64,000 nt of DNA from Turritopsis dohrnii (GCA_027922465.2 BQMF02000119.1:620001-684000); one strand, 5' to 3'; numbered from the stretch's first letter, positions 43,696-57,559 are shown. Made by a program: numbers and translations. The notes: generated from the letters alone by a model not told the origin.

Positions 43696-46600
43696 ATTGT
43701 AAATATTTTTTTAGGATAAGATAATTTTATTGTTAATATGTTTTGTTAAATATGAATATAGAATGAATTTCGATCTACTTTCGAATATTTTGAGTTCCGA
43801 AATTTTGCGAAAAAGTTTGTGATCATTTTTTCAGGATAACAAATGATTTTCTAGGTTAAGATAAAACTTTTTCCGATCGAACTTTTTTCTATTAGAATTT
43901 CATTACATCTGATAATATTTTGAAAGGAAAACAAATTATGAATGAAGTTATTAGAATGACCGTTTTGAGGAAAGTCCAAGTTTTCAGTTTAGTGGAAGTT
44001 TTGATAGCTGATGGAATAATATAATTTTGAAGAAATCTTGATTCTATGATGAAAACAATTCTTGATTAAAACAATTGAAAATAGGATCGAAAACTCCCGT
44101 CGAAATTTCTTAACGTTGATACGATGACGTCACGAGAAACTTTTTTCAACTTAAACTTTTCTTGTGAAGATATAAAAAGAAGTTATGAAATTTCTTCTGA
44201 CTTCATTCTCTGCTTAAAATTATTTTATCATCGTGATATATATTTGAAGGGAAGGAATCAGGCGTGAATATTTTATCAGGGTGAACATTTTGAGAACATA
44301 ACAAGTCGAACGAAAAAGTTCTTTTTATTCCCTTGACACTTCTATAAATAGAAATCGATCTATAAATATCTTAAGCTTATCGACAAGCTATCTCAATATC
44401 GTCCTCAAGATCAAAACGAAAATCTTAAAAAACTAAAATCGATATTTCCCACAAATTCTTATTTAAAATATTTCTAATTGAACATGACGTCATTCATTGA
44501 GGGCTGGTGGTTCAGAAATCAGGAAAAAAAAAACGTTTTATGCTGCAATGATACCTCTTTCCTGATGTTTTAACATTTTCCCCTCGGGTATCGTTTCTTT
44601 TCAAAAGCGACTCAAATGTCATTATTACATTGTTTGAAAGCGAGGCGAGATCTGATGTGACGTAATTTCCAAAAAGGTCTACAATTGAGGGTTTTAACAG
44701 AACAGTTCATTTCGTGGAAAATCGAAGTTCAGATTCTTTTTGCTACACAGTTAACTACACCACAACCTCCAATCCAAGTTCTTTTGCCTTTTTGAAATAT
44801 GGATAACGCTCAGAATGAATGGTCCATAAAGAATATTGCAAGAATGTAACTCATACTCCATTTTAGGAAATAGATGGTGTTGAAATAATTTTATTTTAGT
44901 AATTTTTGTTGCAAAAAGAGAAGAGATTACCTTTTACATACATTGAGCATAAAGTTTTTCTTTGGTTTACTATATCTGTAAATTATAAGTTGTTATCTTA
45001 TTTAACAATTAAGAATATTCGAGGCTCAAAAATGAATTCCCGTCAAGGTTCTTGTTAGAAGGTAGATAATTTGCTATATTATTCCATAAAGTTACTCTTA
45101 AAATATAGAATAGTCTACGGAATAATTTATCGTGTATTGTTTCCTCGAAGGCCGATCTCCACTCTACAAATTCTGTACGTGCAGGGCGGCGGACTACAAT
45201 TCTATACGCATGCGCGTAAATTCAACCACTGCGAACACATTCCATTTGAAAGTAAGTAAACGATTGGTGTACTACCAAGCAACAGCGTGCGTTGTGATAC
45301 CTCATTACACGAATTTAAACCGCGTACTTAATTAAGCCACACAACAAAGAAATAGTCTTAATTAAATGCGGCGCTTAATTTTTAGCGCGGCCTACAATAT
45401 TGTGGCTTGATTAACACTCATAACCAGGACTAAACTATTATATGACGTTAAAACCTATCCATTTTTGATACAAAAGATGGCAACAAGATAATTATTTCCG
45501 GATTTCGATCAGCTGGGTATCATCGAAAAAGCACGTAAGAACAAGAGTAAAGAGAATGTTTTCATTGCAAAAATGAATTTATCATCCGTTTTTGTTTTTC
45601 AACTTTTTTTTGTTTAGGTGAGTCTTAAGTAATACACATTTTTTCACTTTTTCCACAACTTAAGTACATTATTCGACATGGTTTCAGCATATGTATTTCG
45701 CACCATGGTTTCGGTGTATTTCTTTCTCACCATGGTTTTGGCATATGTTTTTTTTCATTATTCGGCTTACTTATTATGACGCAACAAGAATTTCTACACG
45801 CATGTTACTTTTCTAATCATAATTGAAATCACGGTGCGGCTTTATTTTCTAATGTGGTATTATTTCAGAACACTTTAAATAAACCAATCGAATGCGGCTG
45901 AAATATAATATTATTTTTCTTCTCTGTTTTTGAACCATCTTTGTTGGAAGCTGGGACATCAAAAACCCTCCTATTAAAACACCTTTGGATTACTCCTCCT
46001 CCTCCGGTCGAAATGGCAGTTTAGCCTATGCTTTACAGTCTGCGAAATTCCCTTAAAGAAAGTAGTGCTTACGCAGGCTAGGATTTTCCACAAAAGCAAT
46101 TCTATTATCTCCCGAATTTCAAAAACTGGCTTCTATGAGTGGATTTCAAATTATATGAAATTAACGCTAATCTGAGTGGCAATGTAATCTGAGTGGCAAT
46201 TTAGTTTCAAACTCTTAACTAGTTATTATTACACCGGGGAACTTAAAGAACGAGTAACTATTACTTACTGAAAACATTATGAAATTAGAAAAACAATGAA
46301 AAACATAGAAACGAGGCAAAACTTGATAACTAAGCATTAACTCGGCATTTAAACAGAAATAAAGTTTTCTTCTCAAAACTTGTTTCAAAATCAAAATGGT
46401 CTTGCAGACTTGAAAAAAAGAACTGCTGAACTAAATTCGTTTAAGAATCTCCTCTAGAATTACTAAGATTTTTGAAAAAAATCCCAATCTACTGAAAACC
46501 AGGGATATCCCTGTGAAAACACAGTTCAAATTTCTCGGAATTCACTGAACCATTTCTCAGAAGTGGAAAAAAAGAAGAGATAAATTGCAATTTATCTCTC

Positions 46601-47453
46601 TTTTTTTTACCTGTATTTGTTCTCGCAGATTGTATTCTCTCTTAGGCAGAATATTTCGTCACCAACACTATTGTTTCGTACGCATGATTTTCTCTGGTCC
46701 CTTGGAATTTCTTCAATGCTTTCTTATAAAAAAAATCCGGTTAATGCGAACCTCGGATAAGTCGAACATTCCTTATCTCTTATCCCCCCACCGGATAAGG
46801 CAAGAGGAGAGACTGTGTTCGAGGTTGATCATTACTATTACACTCTTTTTTTTACAAGAATATTCAGGTTCAGAATGGTCCAAAATTTAAGAATATTGGC
46901 AACTTGTACTTATTTTGTTGCGAAAAGAGAAGAAAAGAGATTAAGTTGAAAGTGGGAGAATTTGTTAAAAAACCACCGCGCGCGAAGGAGTGCATTTCTA
47001 TAGAAATACACACACAATTTCAATAAAAATTCTCTCCATTGCAGTGATTTTTGGACGCCACTTAAAACACAGTTCTCCTTTTGGTTTCCTGTCTTTGAAC
47101 AACTATCAAAGCTAAAATCTTGGAAATTTTTTTTCTCTGGTTGAGCTTTCATATTAATAACAACAAAAGCTTCGGTGCACGATGAGATCAATTGTTTACA
47201 GCCGCCATATTTGTGCTGCACTAAAAATCCTAGCACCTTTCAACGCCGAATTTAAGCAGTGGAAATCAGGCTAAGCGTATCAGATAGGATTTTCTAATCC
47301 GATCGGACATAGAAGTGGAAACCCAGCTTGATGTTTTATTTCTTCCATCGAACAAATCCAAGTAGAAAAGTCATTGATGGCAAGACGGTTAAAACAGACG
47401 AAATGTGAAGTGACGCCTTTAAAAGTAAATTTCAGCGTTAATTTTCTCAACTA

Positions 47454-47587
47454 AAGTCTGTTCAAAAAATATGTGGACTGATTTCAGCTTTTATATAAAA
47501 ACCAGGCTCAAGGGAATTGATGTAATTTGCTAAATCTGGTTTCCACATGGTAACTGAAATTAGTCCACATATTTTTTGAACAGACTT
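47454..47587. mobile_element. 134-bp MITE with TA target duplication
   Basis: Inverted ends AAGTCTGTTCAAAAAATATG and complement (CATATTTTTTGAACAGACTT), flanked by TA (47452-47453; 47588-47589). The inverted arms extend ~35 bp with one or two mismatches. Typical of Tc1/mariner-derived MITEs. Confidence 0.8.
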
Positions 47588-48052
47588 TAACGCCGTTTGA
47601 GAGATGTTCTCTTCTATCACTACAGCTTTTTTAATGCGAATAATAAAAAGTTGGAAGGTAGTATTTGGAAGTATATCTTATCCATCTTTAATCGCCGACG
47701 AATTATGATGTTTGGATGTAAACATCAACATGTTGGAATGACCCACAAGTCTTTACAGCTACCATGATGCAACCGGAAATCATCGTCAAAAACTCAAAAT
47801 TCCACCAGACTATAGGTGACAGGATTCAACTTAACATTAAGCCCGAACCTTACTCTCACTAACCCAGACGCATTCCACAAGGTTTACACCGTAAAGTCTA
47901 ATGTTTGAATCCCTGACACCTCAACACACTGCCTATCTCAAACAAAACCTCAATACCAAACTAAATCTGAACTACACCGCTTACTTGAAAAATGGAGGTT
48001 CCAAACTAATGAGAGTTGAGAAAAAACATCTTGTATTTAAACCAAAAAAAAC

Positions 48053-48058
48053 TTTATT
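48053..48058 (-). terminator. Polyadenylation signal of SSR1
   Basis: AATAAA on the minus strand ~320 bp past the SSR1 stop codon. It is the nearest good signal that I saw in the 3' flank. Confidence 0.45.
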
Positions 48059-48372
48059 TTAGTCATTTCATAAAAATTCCCTCAAAATAGGTTACAATTT
48101 CCGTCACTGTAGAAAAATATCCACAAGAACATTCGTTTTTTAAAAAAAAAAGAAAAAGAAAACGTAACCTAGTTCTTGATCATTTCGAATGACAGGTAGT
48201 TTTTTTATTTCTCGAAAAATCGAAAGGTTTTTTGACACAACTCGAAATACAAAAAGGCCTAAGAATTAGGAAATGCTTGAAGGAAATGGCATTAACACCT
48301 TCCCTGCTACTAAATACACGCGTATTAATTATGAAAAATCTCGCCAATAGGGACGATGACGGCGACGACGAA

Positions 48373-51300
48373 TTATTCTTCTCCGGAGCCGGTGCTTCTT
48401 TTGACACGTCTTCGTGGCGAACGTCGAGGAGACGGTTTACCTAAAACAATCGCCGTCATGTTAGAATCGATGGTAATGGAATCGAACTGAATAGTAGGGG
48501 CGAGATACGATTTAACCTTGCAAAAAATATAGAAAAGCTGATTTTTTTATATTTTGTCTGTCTTACCATGTAGACTAACCAAAAAAAAGTCTCACGCCCA
48601 GAAGTGACCAGAAATCCCATAATCCCCTCGTAAAAATTTAGGGGTTTAATGGCCTTAAACCCGTAACTTGTATGACAGGGTGGTTAAGGTTTAGTCATAT
48701 TAAATACGAAGGACTATTGCTAAATGCTTGAAACTTTAAATAATATAATATATAAGCCTTTGTGTGCATGCGTAACGACAATGGTGCGAAAATATTTCGT
48801 GCAAGAAGCAACGTTTTATAACATTAACGATGCAAGTTGAATATTTTTAAAGGATAGCATACAGTTAAATACGTTCGCCAACCCACATAGTATATACGCA
48901 TGACCGCACTGACGAGAATTATTGATTACAGACGGCTTTAGGTTTGAACGAATGCTTGTGGTTACGGCAAATTGCAATAAAATGAAAATCAATGGAAATT
49001 CATGCTAGAACAGATATCTATTTTCCAGCTGAGATATGTCCATAGAACAGACATTTTGTGCTTTCATATGTTAACAAAGCAAAACTTCAGCTGGATTTGC
49101 AGGAGCTGTACCACAAAAACCTTTTCTTTTTCTCGATCTTTTCCTTTTATATCTATCTGCTGAGCCTGGCTTTTTATTTCGTGGAGATGATGTGTGGTAA
49201 GTACTATTGATGTTACACTCCGTCGTGCTTATAAAGCAGCGTGTCAACCCCCTAGGAGCAGCCAAAAGTCAAAAAATAAATCAGTGAAGTAAATTGTAAG
49301 AAACAGTGAATGCATGTCAACAGACCTGTATGTATCTATATGCATAAAATCCCTTATATTGATGAGTTAAAGTATTTTAAGTGGCTAATGACTCTCGGCA
49401 AGAGTCATGTAGTTTTGACCGCTGAAAGTTTTTTTATTACTTTAGAAAAAAAACCCAGAGAAGAAAAATGAGAATTCGCCAGGTTAAATCAATCAATGGG
49501 AAAACTTTCCTGTTCACAGAATTAACAATACTGCTGAAGTACTTGCAAGAACCGCTCATATTTTCTTTCTGTCGTGTGTGAAGGTACTCACGACTTTAAA
49601 AGCATGTTCTACTTTAAACTATTTTTTATTTCTGACTTTTCGTAATAAGAGAGACATGATTATCAAATGCTTATCAAGCATAAAATGAATACAAGTAGAA
49701 TTACTTTAAATTAACTTCAAATATCTAAGAAGAACAAATCCTTCAATATTTCATTTCTTTTCTATAAAGTTTTGATAAAAAGTTCCAAAGAAATTTGAAA
49801 GAAACTAGACAAGTAAAGGCCATAATACACTATATGATTAATCATACATGATTTGTAATAAGCACTTGATGAATGAAAAAAATCATAGCATAAAGAGAAA
49901 ATACACACTATGTATCTTATCCCTGTTTTTATCGTAAACTACTCTCTCTGTATACAGTCAGCTGCACAGAAAATTTTCTCGCGCATTGGCTGCATGACGA
50001 ACAACAATAGATTCTATTGTTAAAAGTCTATGATTAATCATAGAAAGTAGAACACCGTGCGACTTTTTAAAAATCATATATTACAAATCATACAGGTAAA
50101 AAAACATATGTTTTTCTGAAATACACACTGTGATTAATCATATATTACAAATCATATATGATTAATCATATAGTGTATTATGGCCTTAAGTAACATCTGT
50201 GACTCAAACTTATTCTGTGAAAATAAAGTAATAATGTGTGTTTTTCATTCATACTTAATATAAAGGCAATTCATCAGTAAGTATAACTTAAAATAACTAA
50301 AGATTTTCATGAAACGACTGTATTGGTATTTTACAGACCACAAATCTGATAATCAATGTCCGGTCTGTAACATATATTTCAGTAATATAATCAACATCTT
50401 CAACAAGAGTTAAATTCCTATTTGCCACACAAGGCTTTAAGAAGTTGGTCATTTTTCAAGAAAAACTAACACTTTTTGGTCCTGAAATTACAAATTCCGG
50501 TCTGTAAATTACCACCTGGTAGGAGTCTGGTCCAAATATTTTGCACAAGCACTTATTTTTTTATCAACTATCAGTGTGGGAAGTTTCAAGCATTTAGCAA
50601 TAGTCCTTCGTATTTAATATAACTAAACCTTAACCACCCTGTCATACAAGTTACGAGTTTAAGGCCATTAAACCCCTAAATTTTTACGAGGGGATTATGG
50701 GATTTCTGGTCACTTTTGGGCGTGAGACTTTTATTTGGTTAGTCTACATGGTAAGACAGACAAAATATCAAAAAATCAGCATTTCTATATTTTTTGCAAG
50801 GTTTGGGCTATTTTTGATGTATCTCGCCCCTACTAGAAGAACAGGGTTTTCTTTCTACACGTTCAGTAATGTCGAGTGTTGTCATGCGCATGCGCACAAA
50901 ATATTCGCAAAACAAACGGACACAGGAGCAAAAATCGACGCTTAGGAAAGTTTGAAAATTCTTTCGCGCTCAACATTATTAGCCAATCAGATAGGCTTGG
51001 CAGTTTTGTTTACTGTGTCACATTTTGAATTTTACACAAGATGAATGAAAATTAGAAATTGGTGTTCAACATACTTTCATAAATTCAAACAAAGGATGTT
51101 TGGACTATACACTGACAATGAAAACAAGTTTCAAAACTTACTGAAGTCGGTGGTTGTTTCCCGGGGCAGCCAATCGTAATCCACATTGTTTTTGTCACCT
51201 TGGGTCCCAACTTCTGGTGCGGACTTGCTGACAGACTTTTTAAACTGAAGAAGAAACGTGGTCATGACAAAATGTGATTCATGTAAACAGAACATCATTA

Positions 51301-54300
51301 CGACACAAACATTGTCAGCTCAGCTCACTTAAAAATCATGAACATTCATAAGGTGTCCTAAGTACGAGTCATCACTGCTGACATCATCATTTTTTTATTT
51401 CAATTAACGCAGAAAATTAATTAGATCATCAGGGGTAACATTCACACAGCGTATTCATGTATTCATAAACTTTTGCAATGAAAGTTTCTGGTTTTCATCA
51501 GGAGGCATGGGAATTAAATTCACAACAAGAACAGATGATTTTCTTGTAAGTTTGATTGCAAATTTCAATCAAAGATGGTATCTTGTTTGTAAGGTTTTCT
51601 TAAGATAATGAAAATGGTGACACCAACAACTAGGGTGTCTTCTGGACATTATTACTTACTTTGCTATGGGTGAAAGCGTAATTTAAGCCGAAGATCACTA
51701 ATAAGGCAATCGCAGCCAGTAACACGTAAAGGAAGAATGTTTCTCCATCAAAGCTTTCTTCGACCTCTTTGAACGTGATGGTCTCGTTGAAAACCCCAGC
51801 ACCATATTGATTACCGTCCTACGAAAGTCACAAAAGCAAATATCTCAACGACGTTACACAGAACTTCATGTTCTTTGATATCACGTAATTAGTATTTTCA
51901 CTCGACTTAGCTTTGTACCCAAATATCCATATTACTTACGGAATCTTTATAAAACATTAAAACGGTCAATCCGAAGGGCCTTCCGCCGTAACTCTCATGA
52001 GGATGGAAGGCATATTGAAAGGAACCTTCTTCACCAGGCATCACAACTCGGTTGTACTGGGTACCAGTAAAATTCTGAATATGGTAGCTGTAATCCTGAG
52101 GATAACGGAATGAAGCATCGAGTGTTTCCACAATGAAGTCTTTATCCCCTTTGTTGTGGAATCCAACCAAAACGTAAATAGGTTTGCCAGCAGGTAGCTC
52201 TAAAAACAAAAATTTGTTCCCCATTCAAAACAAAAGGAAATCGAAAATGAAATCCCTCATACACACATCAACTTCTACCATACCGTCAGAAAACTTAAAA
52301 ATCATTTAAATTATCATAAGGTGTCCTAAGTTTTCTTCATCATTACTATGGCAACTCGTTTGCATGTATGAGGAACAAGTCTAACATACTGAGAAAGTTC
52401 ACTCACGCTTATCTGGGTAGTCTGGAAACAAGACAGATGTTTCGGCATTAGGACTGGGACGAATCCCTCCTTTTTCCTCTTCGTCTTCAGCGTCCTATAA
52501 AATAAAAAGCATGAAACTTCGAATAAAAAAATTGCTGACAAAAAAGAATGAGAAATGCGTAAAAAAAAGAAAGAAAAAGGAATGGCTGTTCAAAACATCC
52601 CCATGCTATAGCACATATTGTATTACAGTAAATACAAAAATAAATACATGAAAATAGTTGATTTTTTACATTGGAAAAATTATTTCAGTAAAACTGAAAG
52701 CAATAGCTTATTCAACTTATATTATATTGAATTCGTAAATAGTGGCATATGAACAAACTGCTCTCTACCTGTCCTGTCGGCTGAGTCGTTTCTTCTGCCG
52801 CTTCTTCTTCTGTCTCAACCTGCAAATAAAATATAGAAACACTTCGAAATCATCTCACAAGGAAAACACAAAATGCAATGTTAAGATCTCACACAAGTGA
52901 AAAACCACTGCAGCAAAACTGGCCTAGTATGTTCTATCTTTCTTGAGAAACCTTCAAAATTACCTTTGAATCATTTTCATCAACAGTGTCATCTGCATTT
53001 ACTTCATCTTCAACAGGATCTTCTTGCGCAACAACTAAGTCAAAAAGAAAGTAATACTTACAACACATGAAGCAAATTGTTCATAGGTGTTACAAAATTA
53101 ATGTTAGCAGATCAACAAGTAATCCTAACATGCTCATCACTAGACAGATATGTGCACTGTTCAATATTATCAGTTACAACTTTTTTCCAAGCATCAAGAT
53201 ATTCAATAACATAAACATGGTCATTAAACAAATCAAATCACCAATAAAATTCATTAAATGAATCTTTTTTTGCTTTTAATTTTGAACCAATCTAACAAGA
53301 TTATCTTTTATTTTTCTACTGTGAATATCAGACATTGTCACTACAAACAACTTGTTTGCCTACATTTCATTCTGGCTAGATGTGTTTTGTTTGAAGAGTA
53401 AATTTAGTTTGATAAAAAGAATGAAGTCCAAAACAAACACATGCTCCTATTAATAAGGACCAGAAATATGGAAAACAAAAATATATTTTATCGGGGGGAC
53501 AGGGTGCACACAAAGTGGCTGAAGGGGGCTATAAGCAAACCGTTGTGCTCCCTCAATGAACTTGTTGCTCTCGGCCTCAACCTGTTTATTTGAACCCCTT
53601 TTACACAATTAAACTAACTAACCCTTTAGTAATTTTACTTTAGTCCATTATATACACTAAAGTTCGTTATATAATAATGAACGTAAGTTTTAAAATTGGC
53701 AGGAAATTATGCAAAAGTTCTATTAAACTGTTTGAGATATTTGTTTGCTAATTGTCGAGATACGTCAAAACAGTGTATATCACAAGATTTATCTATTGAC
53801 ACTACCTAAAAATATCTGAACTTGCCAACCTTGGCTTATAAAATTTATTGATTGATTCACAATGAACCATGTCCATTAACACCCTCAACGTCATAAAATC
53901 TTCCTGATTTTCATACTGGCAGAACAAAAAAAGAACTTTCTAATTCTTAAACTTCTTTTTCTAATTCTGAAGGCAAATTAAAAGATTTTCCAAGCAACTG
54001 TGTAAAAAATACTGCACAAGATACATTGTCAATCAAAAGAAAACAAACATTTCTGTTACGATGATATTTCAAACTGTGACTGAACCACTTTGGATCAATT
54101 CATGTAAATTTTGGAAATACAAATCAGTTCATGTTAAAACCATGCCAATATTGCAGCTATAGTTGAATCTGCTAATATACATACATTATTTTGATATCTC
54201 AATAACTATCTGACATCTCCTGTGAACAGACAAAATACATTTTCCAAGGTAATTACACTCTTTTTGTACTTCAAAATTTTCACCATTACTTGCTTCCAGG

Positions 54301-55576
54301 ACAATCTTTCAGACTATGATTCATTTTTATCTTTCTTCAGAACTTAAAAAGTATTTTCCTGTGTTTGTTAGATTATAAAACATTAACATCAAACTAACAA
54401 CCAAATCTTTTTATCATAGAATTCACCAGATTCACCTATTGATAAATTCACTTACAATGTACAATGTTTTGGTATGTTTAGATAATCAGTTATCAAATAT
54501 ATAATTATACCTTTTAAAAAGGCACAAAAAGTGGTGAAAACAAAACATCGCGAGCATCATCGCAAGCTGCCTAAACTGATAAAAGTCACATACATTAAAA
54601 GTCGCAAGACACCATTTTGAGAAAAAATTTTGTACACATAAAATGCTTTAAAATACATAAATTGAAGCAACATAGAGAAAATTTCCTCTAAGGACATCAT
54701 TGTCAATAAGAATGCAACCTCTTTCTGCATTTACTGACTTCTATGGGAGCCAATTCTTCACTTTTCCCGAAATGAGAAAAAATAGCTGGAAATTCACAAA
54801 ATATTTTTTTGCGAAAATATTCAAAAGTTGTGAGCACAAAAAATTGGTAAATCCTGTAAAAGAAAAATGTGGCATACACAAAATGTCGCAAAAGTCACGA
54901 GAAATTCTCGTGTAAATTCTCGCGACTTTCTTGCTACAACTTTTCGTGCCTTTAAAGTATTAGTAATCTTACATTCTAAATTCATCTATTATCATAAAAA
55001 ACTATTTCGGCTGGAAAGCATTCAACCCTTTTGCACAATTTCCTAATTTCCTTAAAGCTTAAATATATTATGTAGAACTTTAGTGTAATGTAAATTAGTG
55101 GAAGTGAGAGTTAAGAAGTTTTTAGTGACATTTTGTTGATGAAAAAGGTGCTTACATAGAACATTTAAAATAAGGGATTCATCTATAATAGAATAACTGC
55201 CTCCCTTTGTTGAACCTTAGCATAAAGCATTTCGAAATACAGCTGAAAATGAGTTCTTAAAAAGATGCAGTATCACAAAAAGTCTTTAGAGAGAAACAAT
55301 TTTACATCTAAAATTCCCTAAAGAATTGTTCTTGGAAAAATTTGAAAAGCTCACTTGAAAAGAATCAATCAATTCATCATGTGTCATTCAAATCAAATTA
55401 ATGCACGACATAGACCATCAATAATCCACAAAAAGATCTTATAGATAGCAAAGCGAAATTAGAAAAAATAGCTAGAAATGCGCTGCGCTTTTTCCCTTAC
55501 CTTTCCCGATGGAGATAAAATTCAGAGGTAATACTAGTACTGCAAGCAGTAACCCTAACGAAAAATACTTGAACAT
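48373..55576 (-). CDS. SSR1: Translocon-associated protein subunit alpha (SSR1/TRAP-alpha)
   Basis: TRAP-alpha is an ER membrane subunit that works beside Sec61 to help insert secretory proteins. Exons (minus): 55576-55501, 53034-52964, 52819-52769, 52494-52407, 52199-51940, 51818-51660, 51244-51142, 48440-48373. All junctions are GT-AG with matching phase, giving 291 residues (human 286). Features: signal peptide ('FSLGLLLAVLVLPLNF'), long acidic luminal stretch (~28-75), conserved luminal domain ('LDASFRYPQDYSYHIQNFTG', 'GGRPFGL'), N-glycosylation-type NFT, one membrane span ('FLYVLLAAIALLVIFGL', ~210-231), and a basic tail ending 'SPRRSPRRRVKRSTGSGEE', like the vertebrate 'SPRRLPRKRAQKRS' end. 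The last intron (2.7 kb) holds a long-inverted-repeat transposon. The identity is near certain; the last exon rests on phase and similarity. Confidence 0.93.
49071..49265 (-). pseudogene. Possible transposase N-terminal remnant
   Basis: Short minus-strand frame with a basic 'KKPGSADRYKRKRSRKRKGF' stretch followed by 'CGTAPANPAEVL'. A basic 'RKRKGF.G' motif is common near the start of animal transposon proteins, and the position inside a long-TIR element fits. There is no catalytic domain. Could equally be chance. Confidence 0.3.
49816..50187. mobile_element. MITE with 5-bp target duplication AAGTA
   Basis: Long inverted ends AAGGCCATAATACACTATAT and complement, flanked by AAGTA on both sides (49811-49815; 50188-50192). 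The interior is built of ATGATTAATCATA-type palindromes. The GGCC...ATACAC ends resemble, but are not the same as, the intron-3 MITE at 22975 (GGCTGAAATACACG). Confidence 0.8.
53035..55500 (-). other. 2.5 kb intron 1 of SSR1
   Basis: Separates the signal-peptide exon from the acidic luminal exons. Contains one recognisable MITE (54517-54955). No other gene seen. Confidence 0.7.
54517..54955. mobile_element. MITE in SSR1 intron 1
   Basis: Ends AAAAAGGCACAAAAAGTGGT and, inverted, TTAAAGGCACGAAAAGTTGT; subterminal CATCGCGAG/CTCGCGACT repeats. T/A-rich flanks make the target duplication ambiguous (TTTAAA or TTA). Confidence 0.6.
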
Positions 55577-57559
55577 CTTTCCCTAATCCAACAACAAACC
55601 GTATTACGAAGATATCATTAGATTAAACTACCAGTGTTTGTTACACGTAGTCTTTGACTTTCACGTTAAACATTTGCGACCGGTGTAGGGGAGACATGAA
55701 AAAAGGACTGGAAACTACTTAGCTGGCTGTTAACGTTTTGTGGATAAACATACGAGATGTTATGAATTACGGGATAAAAAAAATAAGTTGGCTGGCCATT
55801 TATACTGAAATTTTATGGGGCACCATAAAATACTTTGTATTGCTACTTTAATCTTGATAATTCCGTTCTAAGCATTAGGCTGTATTTTATAATGTTTTCT
55901 ACATATTATTTCCAAAAAGAAATCTAACTTAAATTTAGCTGGATCTTCTGCAAGTGATTTCTGTTTCATTTCTCTAATGGCGTACCAAAACTGCGCAAAA
56001 TTGGAAATGTTTTCCAACCAAGTTGTAACTATTGCAAGCGCAGCATTTCTCGTTTATCCGCTACCTCACTATTTGTATGATACTGTTTGTAAACTGAGTA
56101 TTTGAGGTATACTCTCCGAATAAATAAACATCAGACACCTGGACCCATTTAATATCGAAACTTCGACAGTCCGTGTGTGAACTGAAGTGATGCTATTTTG
56201 CCAGTTTTAGTTTTCTTCCTCTTTTCCCCAAACTACGTGATTTAGGTCACACTTTTTAAAACCCTAGTGTTTTTTATCGGAAGCAAAAGAAACACGTCCT
56301 CAAAATGCAAAATACCGAACTGTCGATCTTCTCCCTTTTTCCTGGTGGTGGGTGTATGTATTATCAATGACAATGGTTATTTTGAATGTTTGATATTGTT
56401 TGTTTGCATGCTTTCAAATTCACTCCATAATATTCCGTAATTTCCCACAATGCAGAACACAGATGATCGCTTTTTCGGAATGTAAATTTTGTTTTGAGAG
56501 TATAAAAAGGTCGTTCTCAGAGAGTGGACCCGCCGAATAAGCATATCTTACTTAGATGATAATGTTGCTACAAATATCATTGACTTTATTAAAACATTTT
56601 TGACAATCTAGAAATATCTTCTCCTTTAAGGTTGGTTAATGAGAAATGATCCCATACCTTTAGTATCAGTTTTTCATGTTCTATATTAGATCACTTTCCG
56701 TTAACCATTTTAACCTTTTCATTTTTGGTCACCTTCTTTCTTTGACACGGGACATGTCAAAGAGAAACTAGACATATTTTCAAATCTAATAACCGTAGCA
56801 TTTTTTGTAACCCAGAATACAACCTTTTATTTTATTTTCATTCAAAGAGAACTGTTTCGCAAACTATATATATAATGAGGAAAAAAAATTTGAAGAAAAA
56901 GTTCCATGACAACATGAAGTTAATTCAATGAAATAACTAAAGACGATGAAAATAGCTACTGTCCTAAACCAGCACTGACAGCAGGCATTTTGATATACGA
57001 CGACATCCATGCGAAGGGGTTTCGCTTGCCGCTTGTGAAGAGTATGGGTGTCGGACTGAAACTACACGTTAAAGTTGCCATAAAAAAAACACCACACCGT
57101 AGAGCTTGAAACACTGTGATAGTTTGTTGCTTTTTTTTTTTGCGACTTTTTTGTCAATTATGAGAAATTTGTTTTTGCCTTTCCTAATAATTGAAAATCA
57201 TGTTGAAATTATAGATTTTGAGTGCTTTTATAGGCAATCTAGAGGTAGTATTTTTCAAAAATTTTCTTGCTGCATCGGCCCCAACCATGGTGGGGCCTCT
57301 TTCTATAATAGAGATTTGTTGAAAAGGGTTTTTTACCTTTGCCTGATACTTCCTTTTCTTTTAAGATAAGGGCATTGACTTGATTTTATTTATAATCATG
57401 GGACGGTCATTTAAGTAGCCATTTACTGCTATGGTTGAGCATGATTTGCTTTCACATAATTATGTTCATCAATGTTGATCAATTTTCATTTATTTCAATG
57501 ATATCATTACACATGATATTTGATTTTAGAAATCACACGATAATGATGTCGTTCTTTAT

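Larger units (their letters stand above)
39790..45770 (+). repeat. Tandem duplication, right unit (carries ankyrin exon 2)
   Basis: Starts with the same CTTTAAAATATCTCATACTCA sequence as 31516 (here split by one deletion) and runs to about 45770, colinear with the left unit. It is ~2.3 kb shorter, lacking three MITEs, most of the Penelope fragment and the left half of the Harbinger-like element. It has its own insertion at 41024-41543. Confidence 0.85.
45771..48372. other. Intergenic region between the ankyrin duplication and SSR1
   Basis: No gene supported. It contains a perfect 24-bp palindrome (46576-46599), a repeat segment at 46960-47060 related to 63905-63995, TTTCCACT-type transposon ends at 47255-47335, and a TA-flanked MITE at 47454-47587. 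The 'GAACCTCGGATAAGTCGAAC' patch near 46748 has a pogo/Tigger-like look but I cannot confirm it. Confidence 0.45.
48492..50835. mobile_element. Long-terminal-inverted-repeat (foldback-type) element in SSR1 intron 7
   Basis: Left arm ~48492-48735 and right arm ~50583-50835 are inverted copies of each other, ~245 bp, starting TAGTAGGGGCGAGATAC. Both arms include CTCACGCCCAGAAGTGACCA-like (right: TGGTCACTTTTGGGCGTGAG) and 'AACCACCCTGTCATACAAGT' blocks. Between the arms are a nested MITE (49816-50187) and a possible transposase N-terminus (49071-49265, minus). Superfamily uncertain. Intronic placement and the arms' length would let the SSR1 pre-mRNA form a long hairpin. Confidence 0.8.

Noticed and set aside
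46585..46890. 101-residue frame with pogo-like DNA patch
   Set aside because: Translation is not protein-like, and the patch is too short to assign to a transposon family.
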